From: Rhodococcus sp. ABRD24
Lineage (GTDB): Bacteria; Actinomycetota; Actinomycetes; Mycobacteriales; Mycobacteriaceae
Assembly (NCBI RefSeq): GCF_004328705.1
Contig: NZ_CP035319.1
Location: 1,426,001 to 1,490,000, forward strand
Length of the DNA stretch: 64,000 nucleotides
Direction of reading: 5' to 3'
Every line of letters starts with the position of its first letter. Position 1 is the stretch's first letter. The notes beneath the pieces were generated by a model that was not told the DNA's origin, ran no database searches, and saw nothing but the letters and a program-made list of their open reading frames with translations. The position numbers and the translations under genes are program-made. Shown here piece after piece: positions 8,105-17,473 of this stretch.

Positions 8105-8280
8105 CCAGTACGGGCATGGGACTGATCGCGGGACTGCTGCTCGCGCTCGCCGGAATCCTCGGCGGCTTCAGCGGTTTCGTCTTCGCAGTGCTCCTCGGGG
8201 CCGTCGGGATGGCAATCGGCGCCCACCGCGATGGTCACCTCGACCTCGGCGCTCTGCTCCGATCGCGCGGCCGTGGCTGA
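8101..8280 (+). CDS. Small membrane protein of the Asp23 locus (DUF2273-like)
   Basis: This is a 59-residue protein made of two hydrophobic helices joined by a Gly turn (GLIAGLLLALAGILGGFSG, then VFAVLLGAVGMAIGA) and a basic tail. It resembles the DUF2273 small membrane proteins found with Asp23 genes. Its ATG overlaps the upstream stop by 4 bases, and its own stop overlaps the next GTG by 8. It falls just below common ORF length cut-offs. Confidence 0.75.
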   Translation: MTSTGMGLIAGLLLALAGILGGFSGFVFAVLLGAVGMAIGAHRDGHLDLGALLRSRGRG

Positions 8281-9247
8281 CCCTGCATTCGCCGACGCTC
8301 CGGTCGCGACCTCCGACGAACCCGGCACCCGCGGGCGACTGGTCATCAAGGACCGCGCGATCGCGAAGATCGCGGCCACTGCGGCGCTCAATGTACCGGG
8401 GGTGGTCCCACAGGGCGGCGGACTGACCCGCATCACCGGTCGGGACCTGCCCCGCGCCGACGTGTCGACGGGCGCCCAGTCGGTGGCGGTCAACCTCTAC
8501 CTGGGCGTGCAATGGCCCTGCGATATCACGGAACTGACCCAGCGCGTCCACACCGAAGTCGGCCGGCAACTCGAAGACCTCACCGGAATGCCGCTGCATC
8601 AGCTCGGAGTCCTGGTCGCCGGCACCGAATACGATGGCAGCGCGGAATCCGTCGACCCTCTCGAGCCGATGCCCGCCGCCACCGTCACTCCCCCACTCCC
8701 GCCCACCGCGGCGCCTGCCGCAGTGCCCGCCGCCGTGGTGATCGCGATCGGCCTGCTTGCCCTCGCTGTAGTTGCGGCCCGGGAGCTGCTGATCGCGCGC
8801 GGCGCCTTCGCCGCTGCGCCGTGGCTGCAGAACACCTTCGAGTGGCTGGGCCGCCTGCACTGGCAGCAGTGGCTGATCCCCGTCGCACTCTCCTGCCTCG
8901 TAGTCGGCGTGCTGTTCATTCTCCTCGCCCTCGCACCCCGCACCCGCACCCACGTCGCGGTGCGCATCGGCGGCGCCGCCGCAACCGTGTGGATGCGTCC
9001 CACCGACATCGCCCGGATGTGCAGTGCCCGGGCGAGCACCGTCGCGGGAGTGGTCTCCGCGCACACCACGGTGGATCGCCGACGCGTGACAGTCCGCGTC
9101 ACCGCCGACCCGGCGACCACCGATCCCACACCCGGGGCGGTGGACGAATCCGTCCGTGCCGTCGTCGAATCGGCACTCGCCATCCTGGACCGACCGCTGC
9201 CGCTGCGGGTGAAGGTCCGCACCACTCGGGTGAGGGCCAGCTCATGA
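8273..9247 (+). CDS. Asp23/Gls24 domain fused to a membrane domain (DUF6286-like)
   Basis: This protein has 324 residues from the GTG at 8273. The N-terminal half is an Asp23/Gls24 domain (RLVIKDRAIAKIAATAALNV to about residue 130). A Pro/Ala-rich linker follows, then two transmembrane segments (about residues 150-170 and 205-225). A C-terminal domain holds the stretch TRTHVAVRIGGAAATVWMRP. I prefer 8273 over the upstream in-frame start at 8231 because it gives a short coupling overlap with the preceding gene. It is probably a membrane-anchored member of the Asp23 assembly. Confidence 0.78.
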   Translation: MADPAFADAPVATSDEPGTRGRLVIKDRAIAKIAATAALNVPGVVPQGGGLTRITGRDLPRADVSTGAQSVAVNLYLGVQWPCDITELTQRVHTEVGRQLEDLTGMPLHQLGVLVAGTEYDGSAESVDPLEPMPAATVTPPLPPTAAPAAVPAAVVIAIGLLALAVVAARELLIARGAFAAAPWLQNTFEWLGRLHWQQWLIPVALSCLVVGVLFILLALAPRTRTHVAVRIGGAAATVWMRPTDIARMCSARASTVAGVVSAHTTVDRRRVTVRVTADPATTDPTPGAVDESVRAVVESALAILDRPLPLRVKVRTTRVRASS

Positions 9248-9807
9248 AGTGGCGCCCGGCGGCGCTGAACCGCCTCCTCGTCCTCGTCGTCGGGATCGTC
9301 CTCGCCATCGCCGGAGCCACGGCCATCGCGTGGGAACGTAACGTGCAGTTCGTCCGCGACCGCGTCGCGCACCTCGACCGCGACCGCCTCATCGCGGTAC
9401 CGGAGCAACCGTGGTGGCACTGGGCGCTCGGTACCACGCTCGCGGCTTCACTCATCCTCGGCATCCTCGTGCTCGCGGTCGACCTCACGCGCCGACGAGC
9501 CGCACCCAGCCAGCTCCTCGAATCCGCTACCGGCACCCCGGTGAGCATCGACCTCGGTCCCGTCGCCACGAGTGTCGCCGCCGAACTGGCCACCCTTCCC
9601 GGCGTCCACCGGGCCCGCGGACGCGCAGTCTCGGACCGGGGGCTCGCGACGATCTCGGTGACGCTCGATGCTGCCGCCGATGCCGACGTCGACGCCATCA
9701 CCCGCGCATCGGAACGAATCGCCGCCACCACCACATCGGCAATCGACGGAGCGGAGGTCGCGGTCCGAGTCCTGTTACACCTGGACCGTGCCGAGCTCCG
9801 GGACTGA
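9244..9807 (+). CDS. amaP: AmaP-like alkaline shock membrane anchor
   Basis: This 187-residue protein has two N-terminal transmembrane helices (LLVLVVGIVLAIAGATAIAW and TTLAASLILGILVLAVDL) and a soluble C-terminal domain. This layout is that of AmaP, which tethers Asp23 to the membrane. It starts with ATG overlapping the upstream stop by 4 bases and is the last gene of the five-gene unit. The gene symbol follows the Firmicutes family; direct orthology is not proven. Confidence 0.75.
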   Translation: MKWRPAALNRLLVLVVGIVLAIAGATAIAWERNVQFVRDRVAHLDRDRLIAVPEQPWWHWALGTTLAASLILGILVLAVDLTRRRAAPSQLLESATGTPVSIDLGPVATSVAAELATLPGVHRARGRAVSDRGLATISVTLDAAADADVDAITRASERIAATTTSAIDGAEVAVRVLLHLDRAELRD

Positions 9808-9835
9808 CTGCCGCGCAGAAGCGACCGGCGGCGGC

Positions 9836-9936
9836 CTGTCGGGGGCGGCACTGTCGGGGGCGGGGAGAAGACTGGCCCCATGCCGGATATCGACACCGAA
9901 CACGACGACACCGAACACCACGACACCGAACACCAC
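9836..9936. repeat. Two short tandem-repeat tracts at the start of the mfpA-like gene
   Basis: CTGTCGGGGGCGG occurs twice, 15 bases apart, at 9836-9864 in the leader. Then GACACCGAACACCAC, in three near-perfect 15-base units, fills 9892-9936 inside the coding region and encodes repeated D-T-E-H-(D/H) residues. Between them lies the ATG. Slippage could change the length of the N-terminal tail. Confidence 0.75.
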
Positions 9937-10518
9937 GACGAGGACTTCTCGGACGCCGACCTCTCCCGACAGATCTGGCGCCGACGCACTTTCACCGGCT
10001 GCACCTTCCGCGACACCGACATGTCGGGGCTGACCACGGAGTCGGTCACCTTCACCAACTGCGACTTCACGGGAGCCGACCTCATCGGATCCAGCCATTC
10101 GGGCACCGCGTTCCGGAACTGCCACTTCGAATACACCCGAATGTGGGACAGCACCTTCCGGCACTCGAGCTTCATGGGCTCGGTGATCCGGGAGACCCGG
10201 ATGCGTCCGCTCACCCTCTACGAGGTGGACTTCACGCTGGCCTCGCTCGGAGGGGTGGACCTGCGCGGCGTAGACCTGTCCGGTTGCCGTCTGAGGGAAG
10301 CGAACCTGGTCAAGGCGGACCTGCGGAAGGCGAACCTCAGCGGCGCCGATCTCACCGGTGCCCGCACCGGAGAACTACGGCTCGAGGAAGCGGACCTCCA
10401 GGGCGCCCGGGTGGATCCGGGGCTGTGGACATCGGCGAAGCTCACCGGGGCGCACGTCGAGCTCGCCCAGGCGGTGACCTTCGCCGCCGCCCACGGCCTT
10501 CGGGTGAGCGGTCTGTAG
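9880..10518 (+). CDS. mfpA: MfpA-like pentapeptide repeat protein
   Basis: This 212-residue protein folds as a right-handed quadrilateral beta helix. It has pentapeptide repeats such as NLSGADLTGA and stretches close to mycobacterial MfpA: TAFRNCHFEYT, RPLTLYEVDFTLASLGG, DLSGCRLREANLVKADLRK and AAAHGLRVSG at the C-terminus. MfpA mimics DNA and binds gyrase, lowering fluoroquinolone action. Unlike typical MfpA of about 185-190 residues, it carries an extra tail at residues 3-20, DIDTEHDDTEHHDTEHHD, made by 15-base repeats. It is not next to the usual roadblock/GTPase conservon but converges on tuf. Orthology is inferred from remembered sequence. Confidence 0.82.
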   Translation: MPDIDTEHDDTEHHDTEHHDEDFSDADLSRQIWRRRTFTGCTFRDTDMSGLTTESVTFTNCDFTGADLIGSSHSGTAFRNCHFEYTRMWDSTFRHSSFMGSVIRETRMRPLTLYEVDFTLASLGGVDLRGVDLSGCRLREANLVKADLRKANLSGADLTGARTGELRLEEADLQGARVDPGLWTSAKLTGAHVELAQAVTFAAAHGLRVSGL

Positions 10519-10564
10519 GTACCGGTCGCACCCGGCGTGCTTATCGCACCGAGACCTGAAACGC

Positions 10565-10602
10565 CCAGTGGCGTCCACTCCCGCAGGAGTGGACGCCACT
10601 GG
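10565..10602. terminator. Bidirectional terminator between mfpA-like gene and tuf
   Basis: A perfect 17-base stem closes on a 4-base loop (CGCA). It lies between two convergent genes and can serve both. Confidence 0.85.
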
Positions 10603-10639
10603 CGTCAGTGATCAGAAGACCACTGGATGATCGATCTTG

Positions 10640-11830
10640 TTACTTGTTGATCTTGGTGACGCGACCGGCACCGACGGTGCGGCCACCCTCACGGATCGCG
10701 AAGCGCAGGCCCTCGTCCATGGCGACCGGCTGGATCAGCTTGACGGACATCTCGGTGTTGTCACCGGGCATGACCATCTCGGTGCCCTCAGGCAGCGTCA
10801 CGACGCCCGTAACGTCCGTGGTGCGGAAGTAGAACTGCGGGCGGTAGTTGTTGAAGAACGGGGTGTGGCGGCCGCCCTCGTCCTTCGACAGGATGTACGC
10901 CTGGCCCTCGAACTCCGTGTGAGGAGTCGTGGTGCCCGGCTTGACGACAACCTGGCCACGCTCGACATCTTCGCGCTTGATGCCACGAACCAGCAGACCG
11001 ACGTTGTCGCCGGCCTGGCCCTGGTCGAGCAGCTTGCGGAACATCTCGATACCGGTGACGGTGGTCTTGGTGACCGTCTCCTTGATACCGACGATCTCGA
11101 CCTCTTCGTTGACGTTGACAACGCCACGCTCGATACGGCCGGTGACGACGGTGCCACGACCGGTGATCGTGAAGACGTCCTCGACGGGCATGAGGAACGG
11201 CTTGTCGGTCTCGCGAACCGGATCCGGGATGGAGTCATCGACGGCCTGCATGAGGTCGATGATGCTCTGGGTCCACTTCGGGTCGCCCTCGAGCGCCTTC
11301 AGAGCCGAGATCGGGATAACCGGGGCGTTCTCGTCGAAGTCCTGAGCCGCCAGCAGCTCGCGGACCTCCATCTCGACGAGCTCGAGGATTTCCTCGTCGT
11401 CGACCATGTCGGCCTTGTTCAGCGCAACGAGGATGTAGGGGACACCGACCTGGCGGGCGAGCAGCACGTGCTCACGCGTCTGCGGCATCGGGCCGTCGGT
11501 GGCGGCCACGACCAGGATTGCGCCGTCCATCTGCGCAGCACCGGTGATCATGTTCTTGATGTAGTCGGCGTGACCCGGAGCATCAACGTGCGCGTAGTGG
11601 CGCTTCTCCGTCTGGTACTCGACGTGGGAGATGTTGATCGTGATACCACGAGCCTTCTCCTCCGGCGCCTTGTCGATCTGATCGAAAGCGAAGCTCTCGT
11701 TGAGATCCGGGTAGGCATCGGCAAGCACCTTGGTGATGGCCGCGGTGGTCGTGGTCTTGCCGTGGTCGACGTGACCGATGGTGCCGATGTTCACGTGCGG
11801 CTTGGTCCGCTCGAACTTCGCCTTAGCCAC
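10640..11830 (-). CDS. tuf: Elongation factor Tu
   Basis: EF-Tu is the GTPase that brings aminoacyl-tRNA to the ribosome. The length of 396 residues is standard. P-loop GHVDHGKTT is near residue 19, and the G3 DAPGHADY and G4 NKADM motifs are intact. It starts with GTG behind AGGAGG. It is the last gene of the str operon, 92 bases after fusA, and ends at a strong bidirectional terminator. Confidence 0.98.
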   Translation of the reverse strand: MAKAKFERTKPHVNIGTIGHVDHGKTTTTAAITKVLADAYPDLNESFAFDQIDKAPEEKARGITINISHVEYQTEKRHYAHVDAPGHADYIKNMITGAAQMDGAILVVAATDGPMPQTREHVLLARQVGVPYILVALNKADMVDDEEILELVEMEVRELLAAQDFDENAPVIPISALKALEGDPKWTQSIIDLMQAVDDSIPDPVRETDKPFLMPVEDVFTITGRGTVVTGRIERGVVNVNEEVEIVGIKETVTKTTVTGIEMFRKLLDQGQAGDNVGLLVRGIKREDVERGQVVVKPGTTTPHTEFEGQAYILSKDEGGRHTPFFNNYRPQFYFRTTDVTGVVTLPEGTEMVMPGDNTEMSVKLIQPVAMDEGLRFAIREGGRTVGAGRVTKINK

Positions 11831-11922
11831 TGGATGTCCTCCTGGACTGATTGGTGCGTGCTATGTGCAGCAGTGCGGTTGGTTATTACGTTGGTCGTGC
11901 AGTCGATCGGCGAGAACCGAGG

Positions 11923-14025
11923 TTACTCGCCGGTCGCCTTGGCGATGATTTCCTTCGAGACGTTCGCGGGAACCTCTGCGTAGGAATCGAACACCATGGA
12001 GAAGTTCGCACGGCCCTGGGTCTTCGACCGCAGGTCTCCGATGTAGCCGAACATCTCCGAGAGCGGAACCAGCGCCTTCACGACACGGGCACCACTGCGT
12101 TCCTCCATGGCCTGGATCTGGCCACGGCGGGAGTTCAGGTCGCCGATCACATCACCCATGTACTCCTCGGGCGTGGTGACCTCGACAGCCATGAGGGGCT
12201 CGAGAATGACGGGGCCGGCCTTGCGGGCGGCTTCCTTCAGCGCCTGCGAACCGGCAACCTTGAAGGCCATTTCCGAGGAGTCGACGTCGTGGTAAGCGCC
12301 GTCGAGTAGGGTCAGCTTCAGGTTCACGAGCGGATAACCGGCGAGAACACCGTACTGCATCGCGTCCTGGGCACCATGGTCGACCGAAGGGATGTACTCG
12401 CGCGGAACACGGCCACCGGAGACCTTGTTCTCGAACATGTAGGGCTCACCCTCTTCACCGACGTACGGCTCGAGCGCGATGATGACCTTCGCGAACTGAC
12501 CCGAACCACCGGTCTGCTTCTTATGGGTGAACTCGTGCTTGTCGACCGTCTTGGTGATGGTCTCGCGGTACGCGACCTGCGGCTTGCCGACGTTGGCCTC
12601 GACCTTGAACTCGCGACGCATGCGGTCGACGAGAATGTCGAGGTGGAGCTCGCCCATGCCGCCGATGACGGTCTGGCCGGTCTCCTCGTCGAGCTCGACG
12701 GAGAAGGTCGGGTCCTCTTCGGCCAGCTTCTGGATTGCGGTGCCCAGCTTCTCCTGGTCCGACTTGGTCTTCGGCTCGATGGAGACCTGGATGACCGGAT
12801 CCGGGAAGCTCATGGACTCGAGCACGATCGGGTTCGCCTGGTCGCACAGGGTGTCACCGGTCGTGGTGTCCTTCAGGCCGATCATCGCGTAGATGTGGCC
12901 GGCCACGGCCTCGTCGACCGGGTTCTCCTTGTTGGCGTGCATCTGGAAGAGCTTTCCGATGCGCTCCTTCTTGCCCTTGGTGGCGTTGAGCACCTGGGCG
13001 CCCGGATCGATCCGGCCGGAGTACACGCGCACGAAGGTCAGCTTGCCGAAGAACGGGTGCGCTGCGATCTTGAAGGCCAGCGCCGAGAACGGCTCGTCCT
13101 TGCTCAGCTTCCGCGTGAGGATCTCTTCCTCGTTGTTCAGTGCGTGTCCCTCGACCTCGCCGATGTCCAGCGGGTTCGGCAGGTAGTCGATGACCGCGTC
13201 GAGCATGGGCTGAATGCCCTTGTTCTTGAACGCGGAGCCACAAATCACCGGGTACAGCTCGGAGTTGATCGTCATCTTGCGGATGGCGCCCTTGATCTCC
13301 TCGACCGTGAGCTCCTCGCCGCCGAAGTACTTCTCCATGAGAGCTTCGTCGGACTCGGCCACGGTCTCGAGCAGCTTCTCGCGGTACTCGGCGGCCTTGT
13401 CGGCCAGATCCGCGGGGATCTCCTCGATGGTGGGCTCGGTGCCGGTCGGCACGACGCCACGCCAGGTGACGGCCTTCATCTCGACGAGGTCGACGACACC
13501 GTCGAAGTCGTCCTCAGCACCGATCGGCAGCTGCAGGACCAGCGGCTTCGCGCCGAGGCGGTCGATGATGGTCTGCACGGTGAAGTAGAAATCCGCGCCC
13601 ATCTTGTCCATCTTGTTGACGAAGCAGATGCGCGGAACGTCGTACTTGGCAGCCTGGCGCCAGACCTGCTCGGACTGGGGCTCGACACCCTCTTTGCCGT
13701 CGAACACGGCAACGGCACCGTCGAGCACGCGCAGCGAGCGCTCGACCTCGACGGTGAAGTCGACGTGGCCCGGCGTATCGATGATGTTGATCTGGTTGTT
13801 GTTCCAGAAACAGGTGACAGCAGCGGAGGTGATGGTGATACCACGCTCCTTCTCCTGCTCCATCCAGTCCGTCGTCGACGCACCGTCGTGGGTCTCACCG
13901 ATCTTGTAGTTGACACCGGTGTAGAAAAGGATGCGCTCGGTGGTGGTGGTCTTGCCAGCATCGATGTGCGCCATGATGCCGATGTTGCGCACCCTGTTCA
14001 GGTCAGTCAGCACTTCCTGTGCCAC
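11923..14025 (-). CDS. fusA: Elongation factor G
   Basis: EF-G is the translocase GTPase. It has 700 residues from the GTG at 14025, which begins V-A-Q-E-V-L. The open frame continues to 14127 but the extra residues are Arg-rich and unlike EF-G. Motifs [23 protein letters not shown] and NKMDKMGAD are all present. It lies between rpsG and tuf in the usual str order, 154 bases after rpsG with a hairpin in between. Confidence 0.97.
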   Translation of the reverse strand: MAQEVLTDLNRVRNIGIMAHIDAGKTTTTERILFYTGVNYKIGETHDGASTTDWMEQEKERGITITSAAVTCFWNNNQINIIDTPGHVDFTVEVERSLRVLDGAVAVFDGKEGVEPQSEQVWRQAAKYDVPRICFVNKMDKMGADFYFTVQTIIDRLGAKPLVLQLPIGAEDDFDGVVDLVEMKAVTWRGVVPTGTEPTIEEIPADLADKAAEYREKLLETVAESDEALMEKYFGGEELTVEEIKGAIRKMTINSELYPVICGSAFKNKGIQPMLDAVIDYLPNPLDIGEVEGHALNNEEEILTRKLSKDEPFSALAFKIAAHPFFGKLTFVRVYSGRIDPGAQVLNATKGKKERIGKLFQMHANKENPVDEAVAGHIYAMIGLKDTTTGDTLCDQANPIVLESMSFPDPVIQVSIEPKTKSDQEKLGTAIQKLAEEDPTFSVELDEETGQTVIGGMGELHLDILVDRMRREFKVEANVGKPQVAYRETITKTVDKHEFTHKKQTGGSGQFAKVIIALEPYVGEEGEPYMFENKVSGGRVPREYIPSVDHGAQDAMQYGVLAGYPLVNLKLTLLDGAYHDVDSSEMAFKVAGSQALKEAARKAGPVILEPLMAVEVTTPEEYMGDVIGDLNSRRGQIQAMEERSGARVVKALVPLSEMFGYIGDLRSKTQGRANFSMVFDSYAEVPANVSKEIIAKATGE

Positions 14026-14127
14026 AGAATTCTTCCCCGCTCGTCGTTCGTGTCGGTCCTCGTCTGGACCACGTCTTCTTAATCTTGTCAGCCGGTCCTG
14101 GTGACGGAACCGACACAGTAGCCACAA

Positions 14128-14174
14128 CGCCAGGCCGAGGGATTCGGTGCCGGAGAGGCTCCCCCGGCCTGGCG
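14128..14174 (-). terminator. Hairpin between rpsG and fusA
   Basis: CGCCAGGCCG and its perfect complement flank a 27-base loop, 6 bases after the rpsG stop. There is no strong T tract, so it could be a partial terminator, a processing site or a stabilising structure that separates rpsLG from fusA-tuf levels. Confidence 0.45.
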
Positions 14175-14179
14175 CGGTG

Positions 14180-14650
14180 TCACCAGCGGTAGTGCGCGAA
14201 CGCCTTGTTGGCTTCAGCCATCTTGTGGGTGTCCTCGCGACGCTTCACGGCCGCACCGAGGCCATTGCTGGCATCCATGAGCTCGTTCGCGAGACGCTCG
14301 ACCATGGTCTTCTCACGACGTGCACGCGAGAAGGTCACCAGCCAGCGCAGCGCCAGCGTGGTGGAGCGACCCGGACGAACCTCGACCGGCACCTGGTAGG
14401 TGGCGCCACCGACGCGACGGCTCCGAACCTCGAGAGCGGGCTTGACGTTGTCCAGCGCGCGCTTGAGGGTGACGACCGGATCCGTACCGGTCTTCTCCCG
14501 AGCCTGCTCGAGTGCTTGGTAGACAATGCGCTCGGCGGTGGACTTCTTGCCGTCGACGAGGATCTTGTTGACGAGCTGCGTGACCAGCGGCGAACCGTAG
14601 ACCGGATCAGCGATCAGCGGGCGCTTGGGAGCGGGGCCCTTACGTGGCAT
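14180..14650 (-). CDS. rpsG: 30S ribosomal protein S7
   Basis: S7 is a primary 16S rRNA binding protein and the assembly nucleus of the small-subunit head. It has 156 residues of standard length, starting [11 protein letters not shown] and ending KAFAHYRW. Its ATG overlaps the rpsL TAA by one base, as is common in actinobacterial str operons. Confidence 0.98.
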   Translation of the reverse strand: MPRKGPAPKRPLIADPVYGSPLVTQLVNKILVDGKKSTAERIVYQALEQAREKTGTDPVVTLKRALDNVKPALEVRSRRVGGATYQVPVEVRPGRSTTLALRWLVTFSRARREKTMVERLANELMDASNGLGAAVKRREDTHKMAEANKAFAHYRW

Positions 14651-15024
14651 TAGCTCTTCTCCTTCTTGGCGCCGTAGCGGCTGCGAGCCTGCTTGCGGTT
14701 CTTGACGCCCTGGGTGTCGAGCGAGCCGCGGATGATCTTGTAACGCACACCCGGGAGGTCCTTCACACGACCGCCGCGGACGAGCACCATCGAGTGCTCC
14801 TGCAGGTTGTGGCCCTCACCCGGGATGTAAGCGGTGACCTCGACAGAGCTGGTCAGGCGCACACGGGCGACCTTCCGCAGCGCGGAGTTCGGCTTCTTCG
14901 GGGTGGTGGTGTACACGCGAGTGCACACGCCACGGCGCTGCGGGCTGCCCTTGAGGGCCGCGGTCTTGACCTTGACGGTCTTGTCGCGGCGGCCCTTGCG
15001 GACCAACTGGTTGATGGTTGGCAT
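14650..15024 (-). CDS. rpsL: 30S ribosomal protein S12
   Basis: S12 is the decoding-centre protein. It has 124 residues starting [12 protein letters not shown]. The two streptomycin-resistance positions are wild type: Lys-Lys in [12 protein letters not shown] and Lys in [12 protein letters not shown]. It is the first gene of the str operon, with about 375 bases of leader and promoter region upstream. Confidence 0.98.
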   Translation of the reverse strand: MPTINQLVRKGRRDKTVKVKTAALKGSPQRRGVCTRVYTTTPKKPNSALRKVARVRLTSSVEVTAYIPGEGHNLQEHSMVLVRGGRVKDLPGVRYKIIRGSLDTQGVKNRKQARSRYGAKKEKS

Positions 15025-15401
15025 TTACCGGCTTTCTTCTTCGGTTTCGGACTGCTTGTACAAGAACCCGTTCAAGCAACCTTGGCTGTTCTGAAATTAG
15101 GGATCCAGCAGTTGGGGCAAGAGAGCTGCTGCCCCTCACCCGCCCCTCGCATGCACACGAGGTCGGGCGTGTCGCGTACCCCCACACAGGCAACCGGATG
15201 CTCGTACCTGCAGAAACCACAGAAACTCGCGCACGGCAATGCCTCGCATAGGCACACAAATCGGCCCGAGCACGCCGGAGCAAAGCCTGCGAAGCGACCC
15301 CAGTGGTCGGACACGACCCCCAACGATACCCGTCGGCGCGGTTGGAGGTCAAAGCGGGCAGGAGGTGGTATGCCCCACGTGAACCTCCGTGGCCCCGAAC
15401 C
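15025..15401. other. Non-coding region upstream of rpsL
   Basis: These 377 bases lie between rpsL and the lipoprotein genes, both read leftward. No ORF here has coding-like third positions. It should hold the str operon promoter and leader. An AT-rich stretch at 15094-15102 (TAATTT on the minus strand) is a possible -10 box, but I see no convincing -35 partner. Confidence 0.4.
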
Positions 15402-15935
15402 TCAGCGACTGAGGCTCGATGCCAGTTTCGCAAGAGTCGTGACGGCCTCGCACGGATCCGGATGCCTGCCGGGCGCCTGATACTGCACCCACCACCCGAT
15501 CACCCCGGAGTCCGGGGCTCCGACGGAGATCCCGCACGAGGCCGGGTCCTTCGGCTGCCGCGCGAGCACTGCGCGCCGGCCCTCCACCGTGAGTTCCGCC
15601 ACCGCGTAGCCCAATCGCTCGGCCGTCGCACGTTCGACGTCGAGCGAACCTGCCTCGAACCAGTCGAAGGTCACGCGGGCGGGCCCGCTCGCACCCTCGA
15701 CCGACCAGCGGCAGATCGCGCCGAAGAAGCCCCGCTCGATCGCATCGCCACCGACAGCCTCGGCGATCCGCTGATCCGAAACGGCATCACACTCGCTGAG
15801 CAGCGACGTGAACTCCGTCGCTGCCCCACTCCTGAACGCCCCCACCGGGATCGGCGTGCCGGCGACGGTGGACCCGCACCCGGCGGCGAGCAGCACCGCC
15901 GCGATCGGCACGCCGAGCCGAGGAAGCCGTATCAC
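15402..15935 (-). CDS. DUF3558-type lipoprotein
   Basis: This secreted lipoprotein has 177 residues from the GTG at 15935. A short basic start is followed by a hydrophobic stretch and the lipobox LLAAGC. The mature domain has Cys residues in LLSECDAVSDQ, GAICRWSV, ASCGISV and PDPCEAV. This pattern, a Cys-rich globular domain with two likely disulfides, fits the actinobacterial DUF3558 lipoproteins of unknown role. It begins one base after the stop of a paralogous gene, so the two are surely co-translated. Confidence 0.75.
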   Translation of the reverse strand: MIRLPRLGVPIAAVLLAAGCGSTVAGTPIPVGAFRSGAATEFTSLLSECDAVSDQRIAEAVGGDAIERGFFGAICRWSVEGASGPARVTFDWFEAGSLDVERATAERLGYAVAELTVEGRRAVLARQPKDPASCGISVGAPDSGVIGWWVQYQAPGRHPDPCEAVTTLAKLASSLSR

Positions 15936-15936
15936 T

Positions 15937-16488
15937 TCAGCGCCCCCGTTCGACGGTGAGCCGCGCGAGCCGACCAGCCACGTCACACGGATCAGCTGCG
16001 GGCGCGGTGTCGCCGTACGTCACCGACCAGTGCACGAAATCGGCGCCGAATCCGACTCCGATCTCACACAGCGAGTTCGTCCGGCCGGGCGCGTTCGGCG
16101 CGGACGCCACGAATCCGGGGCGGCCCGCGATCTCGATATCGTCTCCGCGGCGGCCGATGAGGTCCGATCCGGCGCGTTCCCGGTCGATCGGGCTGCCGCG
16201 GTACCAGGAGAAGGCGACATGCGGACCTCGCGGACCGGCCAGCTGCCACTCGCAGCCGACGGAGTTGCGGATCACGGTGCCGAATCCGGAAACACCGAAA
16301 GTCTCGGCCACTTCCTGGTCCGTGACGGACGCGCACTCGCCGAAGAACGGCCCGGCCGAGGCGGCCGACCGTGTCTCGGCACCCACCGCGTGGGCGCCGT
16401 CCGCGGCCTGCGGCTCGTCCGCGGCGGAACCGCAGCCGGCGAGGAGCAGGGCAATCCCCGTCAACGCTCCCACCAGCTTGATCGGCAC
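15937..16488 (-). CDS. DUF3558-type lipoprotein (paralog of next gene)
   Basis: This lipoprotein has 183 residues from the GTG at 16488. The signal ends in the lipobox LLLAGC. The mature part repeats the layout of its neighbour: GECASVTDQEVAE, a Cys in VGCEWQL, AFSWYRGSPI, LCEIGVG and DPCDVAGRLARL. The two genes look like a tandem duplication that has diverged. The longer open frame to 16584 has no signal peptide logic and was trimmed. The function is unknown. Confidence 0.75.
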   Translation of the reverse strand: MPIKLVGALTGIALLLAGCGSAADEPQAADGAHAVGAETRSAASAGPFFGECASVTDQEVAETFGVSGFGTVIRNSVGCEWQLAGPRGPHVAFSWYRGSPIDRERAGSDLIGRRGDDIEIAGRPGFVASAPNAPGRTNSLCEIGVGFGADFVHWSVTYGDTAPAADPCDVAGRLARLTVERGR

Positions 16489-16505
16489 GAAGCGGACTGT
16501 ACCGG

Positions 16506-17135
16506 CTATGACGCGGTCGGGGCAGGCATCACGGCGTCCGCTTTCGATGCGGTCAGGCCCACATCGAGTTGCGCCGCCCAGCACCGCACGATCTCGCCGC
16601 GGCGCCTCGAGTCATCGGTGAGAAGGTCTGCCAGTCCGAGCCCTCGCGCGAGGTCGAGGGTGGCCTGGACGAGGCCGCGGACGACGGGATCCGAGTCGTC
16701 CACACCGAGGCTCTCGACGGCGGTGCGGTGGGCCACCCGCCCGAAGCGCTCCTCGAGTGGGACCACCCGCGCGCGCAGCTCGGGATCGGCGGCCGCGGCC
16801 GCCCACACCTGCAATGCCGCCTTGAACAGGGTTCCTGTGTAGTAGTCGACGAGCCGCATCACCACCGCCTCGGTCCGGCCCTCGCCGTCCGGCAGCTCGG
16901 TGGCCTCCCGCCGCGCCTGCTCCATCCGGCCGTCGAACATGAACTCGAGCGCCGCGGTGATGAGGTCCTCGCGCGTGGGGAAGTGATGCTGGGTGGCACC
17001 GCGGGAGACGCCGGCGCGCTGTGCGACGAGCCCGACCGTGGTGGCCGACCAGCCGAGTTCGGCCAGGCAGTCGACCGCGGCCTCGAGTAGCCGTTGCCGC
17101 GTCAGACGGCTCCGGTCCTGTTGTGGTGCACGCAT
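16506..17135 (-). CDS. TetR/AcrR-family transcriptional regulator
   Basis: This regulator has 209 residues from the ATG at 17135. The helix-turn-helix lies at about residues 15-55 (RLLEAAVDCLAELGWSATT, then GVSRGATQHHFPTREDLI). The C-terminal domain is of the acyl-CoA pathway type in general look, but the ligand cannot be read. It lies upstream of the lipoproteins on the same strand and divergent from the 42-residue peptide gene. It is close to the leftward fatty-acyl operon at 17.5-26.8 kb, which it may control. Confidence 0.8.
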   Translation of the reverse strand: MRAPQQDRSRLTRQRLLEAAVDCLAELGWSATTVGLVAQRAGVSRGATQHHFPTREDLITAALEFMFDGRMEQARREATELPDGEGRTEAVVMRLVDYYTGTLFKAALQVWAAAAADPELRARVVPLEERFGRVAHRTAVESLGVDDSDPVVRGLVQATLDLARGLGLADLLTDDSRRRGEIVRCWAAQLDVGLTASKADAVMPAPTAS

Positions 17136-17332
17136 CGCGGTTGATGTCCTCTCATGAACACTGCGCAGGCTCTCGGACGAGCTACGCAGCGACCTCGAGT
17201 AATGGCTTCGGCTATTCGGGACGGTTACCTTCGTCACATCCGGCTTGCCCTTGCCGGACCCGACACGTTAGTAATTCGCCCGGAGGGATTATCGCCTCCC
17301 CTCCGATCACCCCGACACACAGGAGCATCACC

Positions 17333-17461
17333 ATGGGTTCTGCCGACCTCATCCCCGCCTTCAAGTTCCTCACCGACTTCGCCGACGCCGCTGGCGACCT
17401 CTTCGCCGCCCTCAGCTTCTTCGCGGGCTCGCTCGAGACCGTCAGTGGCGTGCTCGGCTGA
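17333..17461 (+). CDS. 42-residue acidic amphipathic peptide (PorA/PorH-like candidate)
   Basis: This short gene has a textbook ribosome binding site, AGGAG at 17321-17325, seven bases before the ATG, and a strong hairpin terminator 12 bases after the stop. The peptide starts MGSADLIPAFKF. It alternates aromatic/aliphatic and acidic or small residues (FLTDFADAAGDLFAALSFF), so it should form one long amphipathic helix. It has no signal peptide. This resembles the 45-57 residue PorA/PorH outer-membrane channel peptides of corynebacteria in size and style, not in alignable sequence. The assignment is inference, but that the unit is a real gene is well supported. Confidence 0.7.
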   Translation: MGSADLIPAFKFLTDFADAAGDLFAALSFFAGSLETVSGVLG

Positions 17462-17473
17462 ACCGAAGCCGGT

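Noticed and set aside
10637..11983. 448-codon plus-strand frame opposite tuf
   Set aside because: Same antisense artefact; EF-Tu on the minus strand is complete.
12376..14082. 568-codon plus-strand frame opposite fusA
   Set aside because: Same antisense artefact over an intact EF-G gene.
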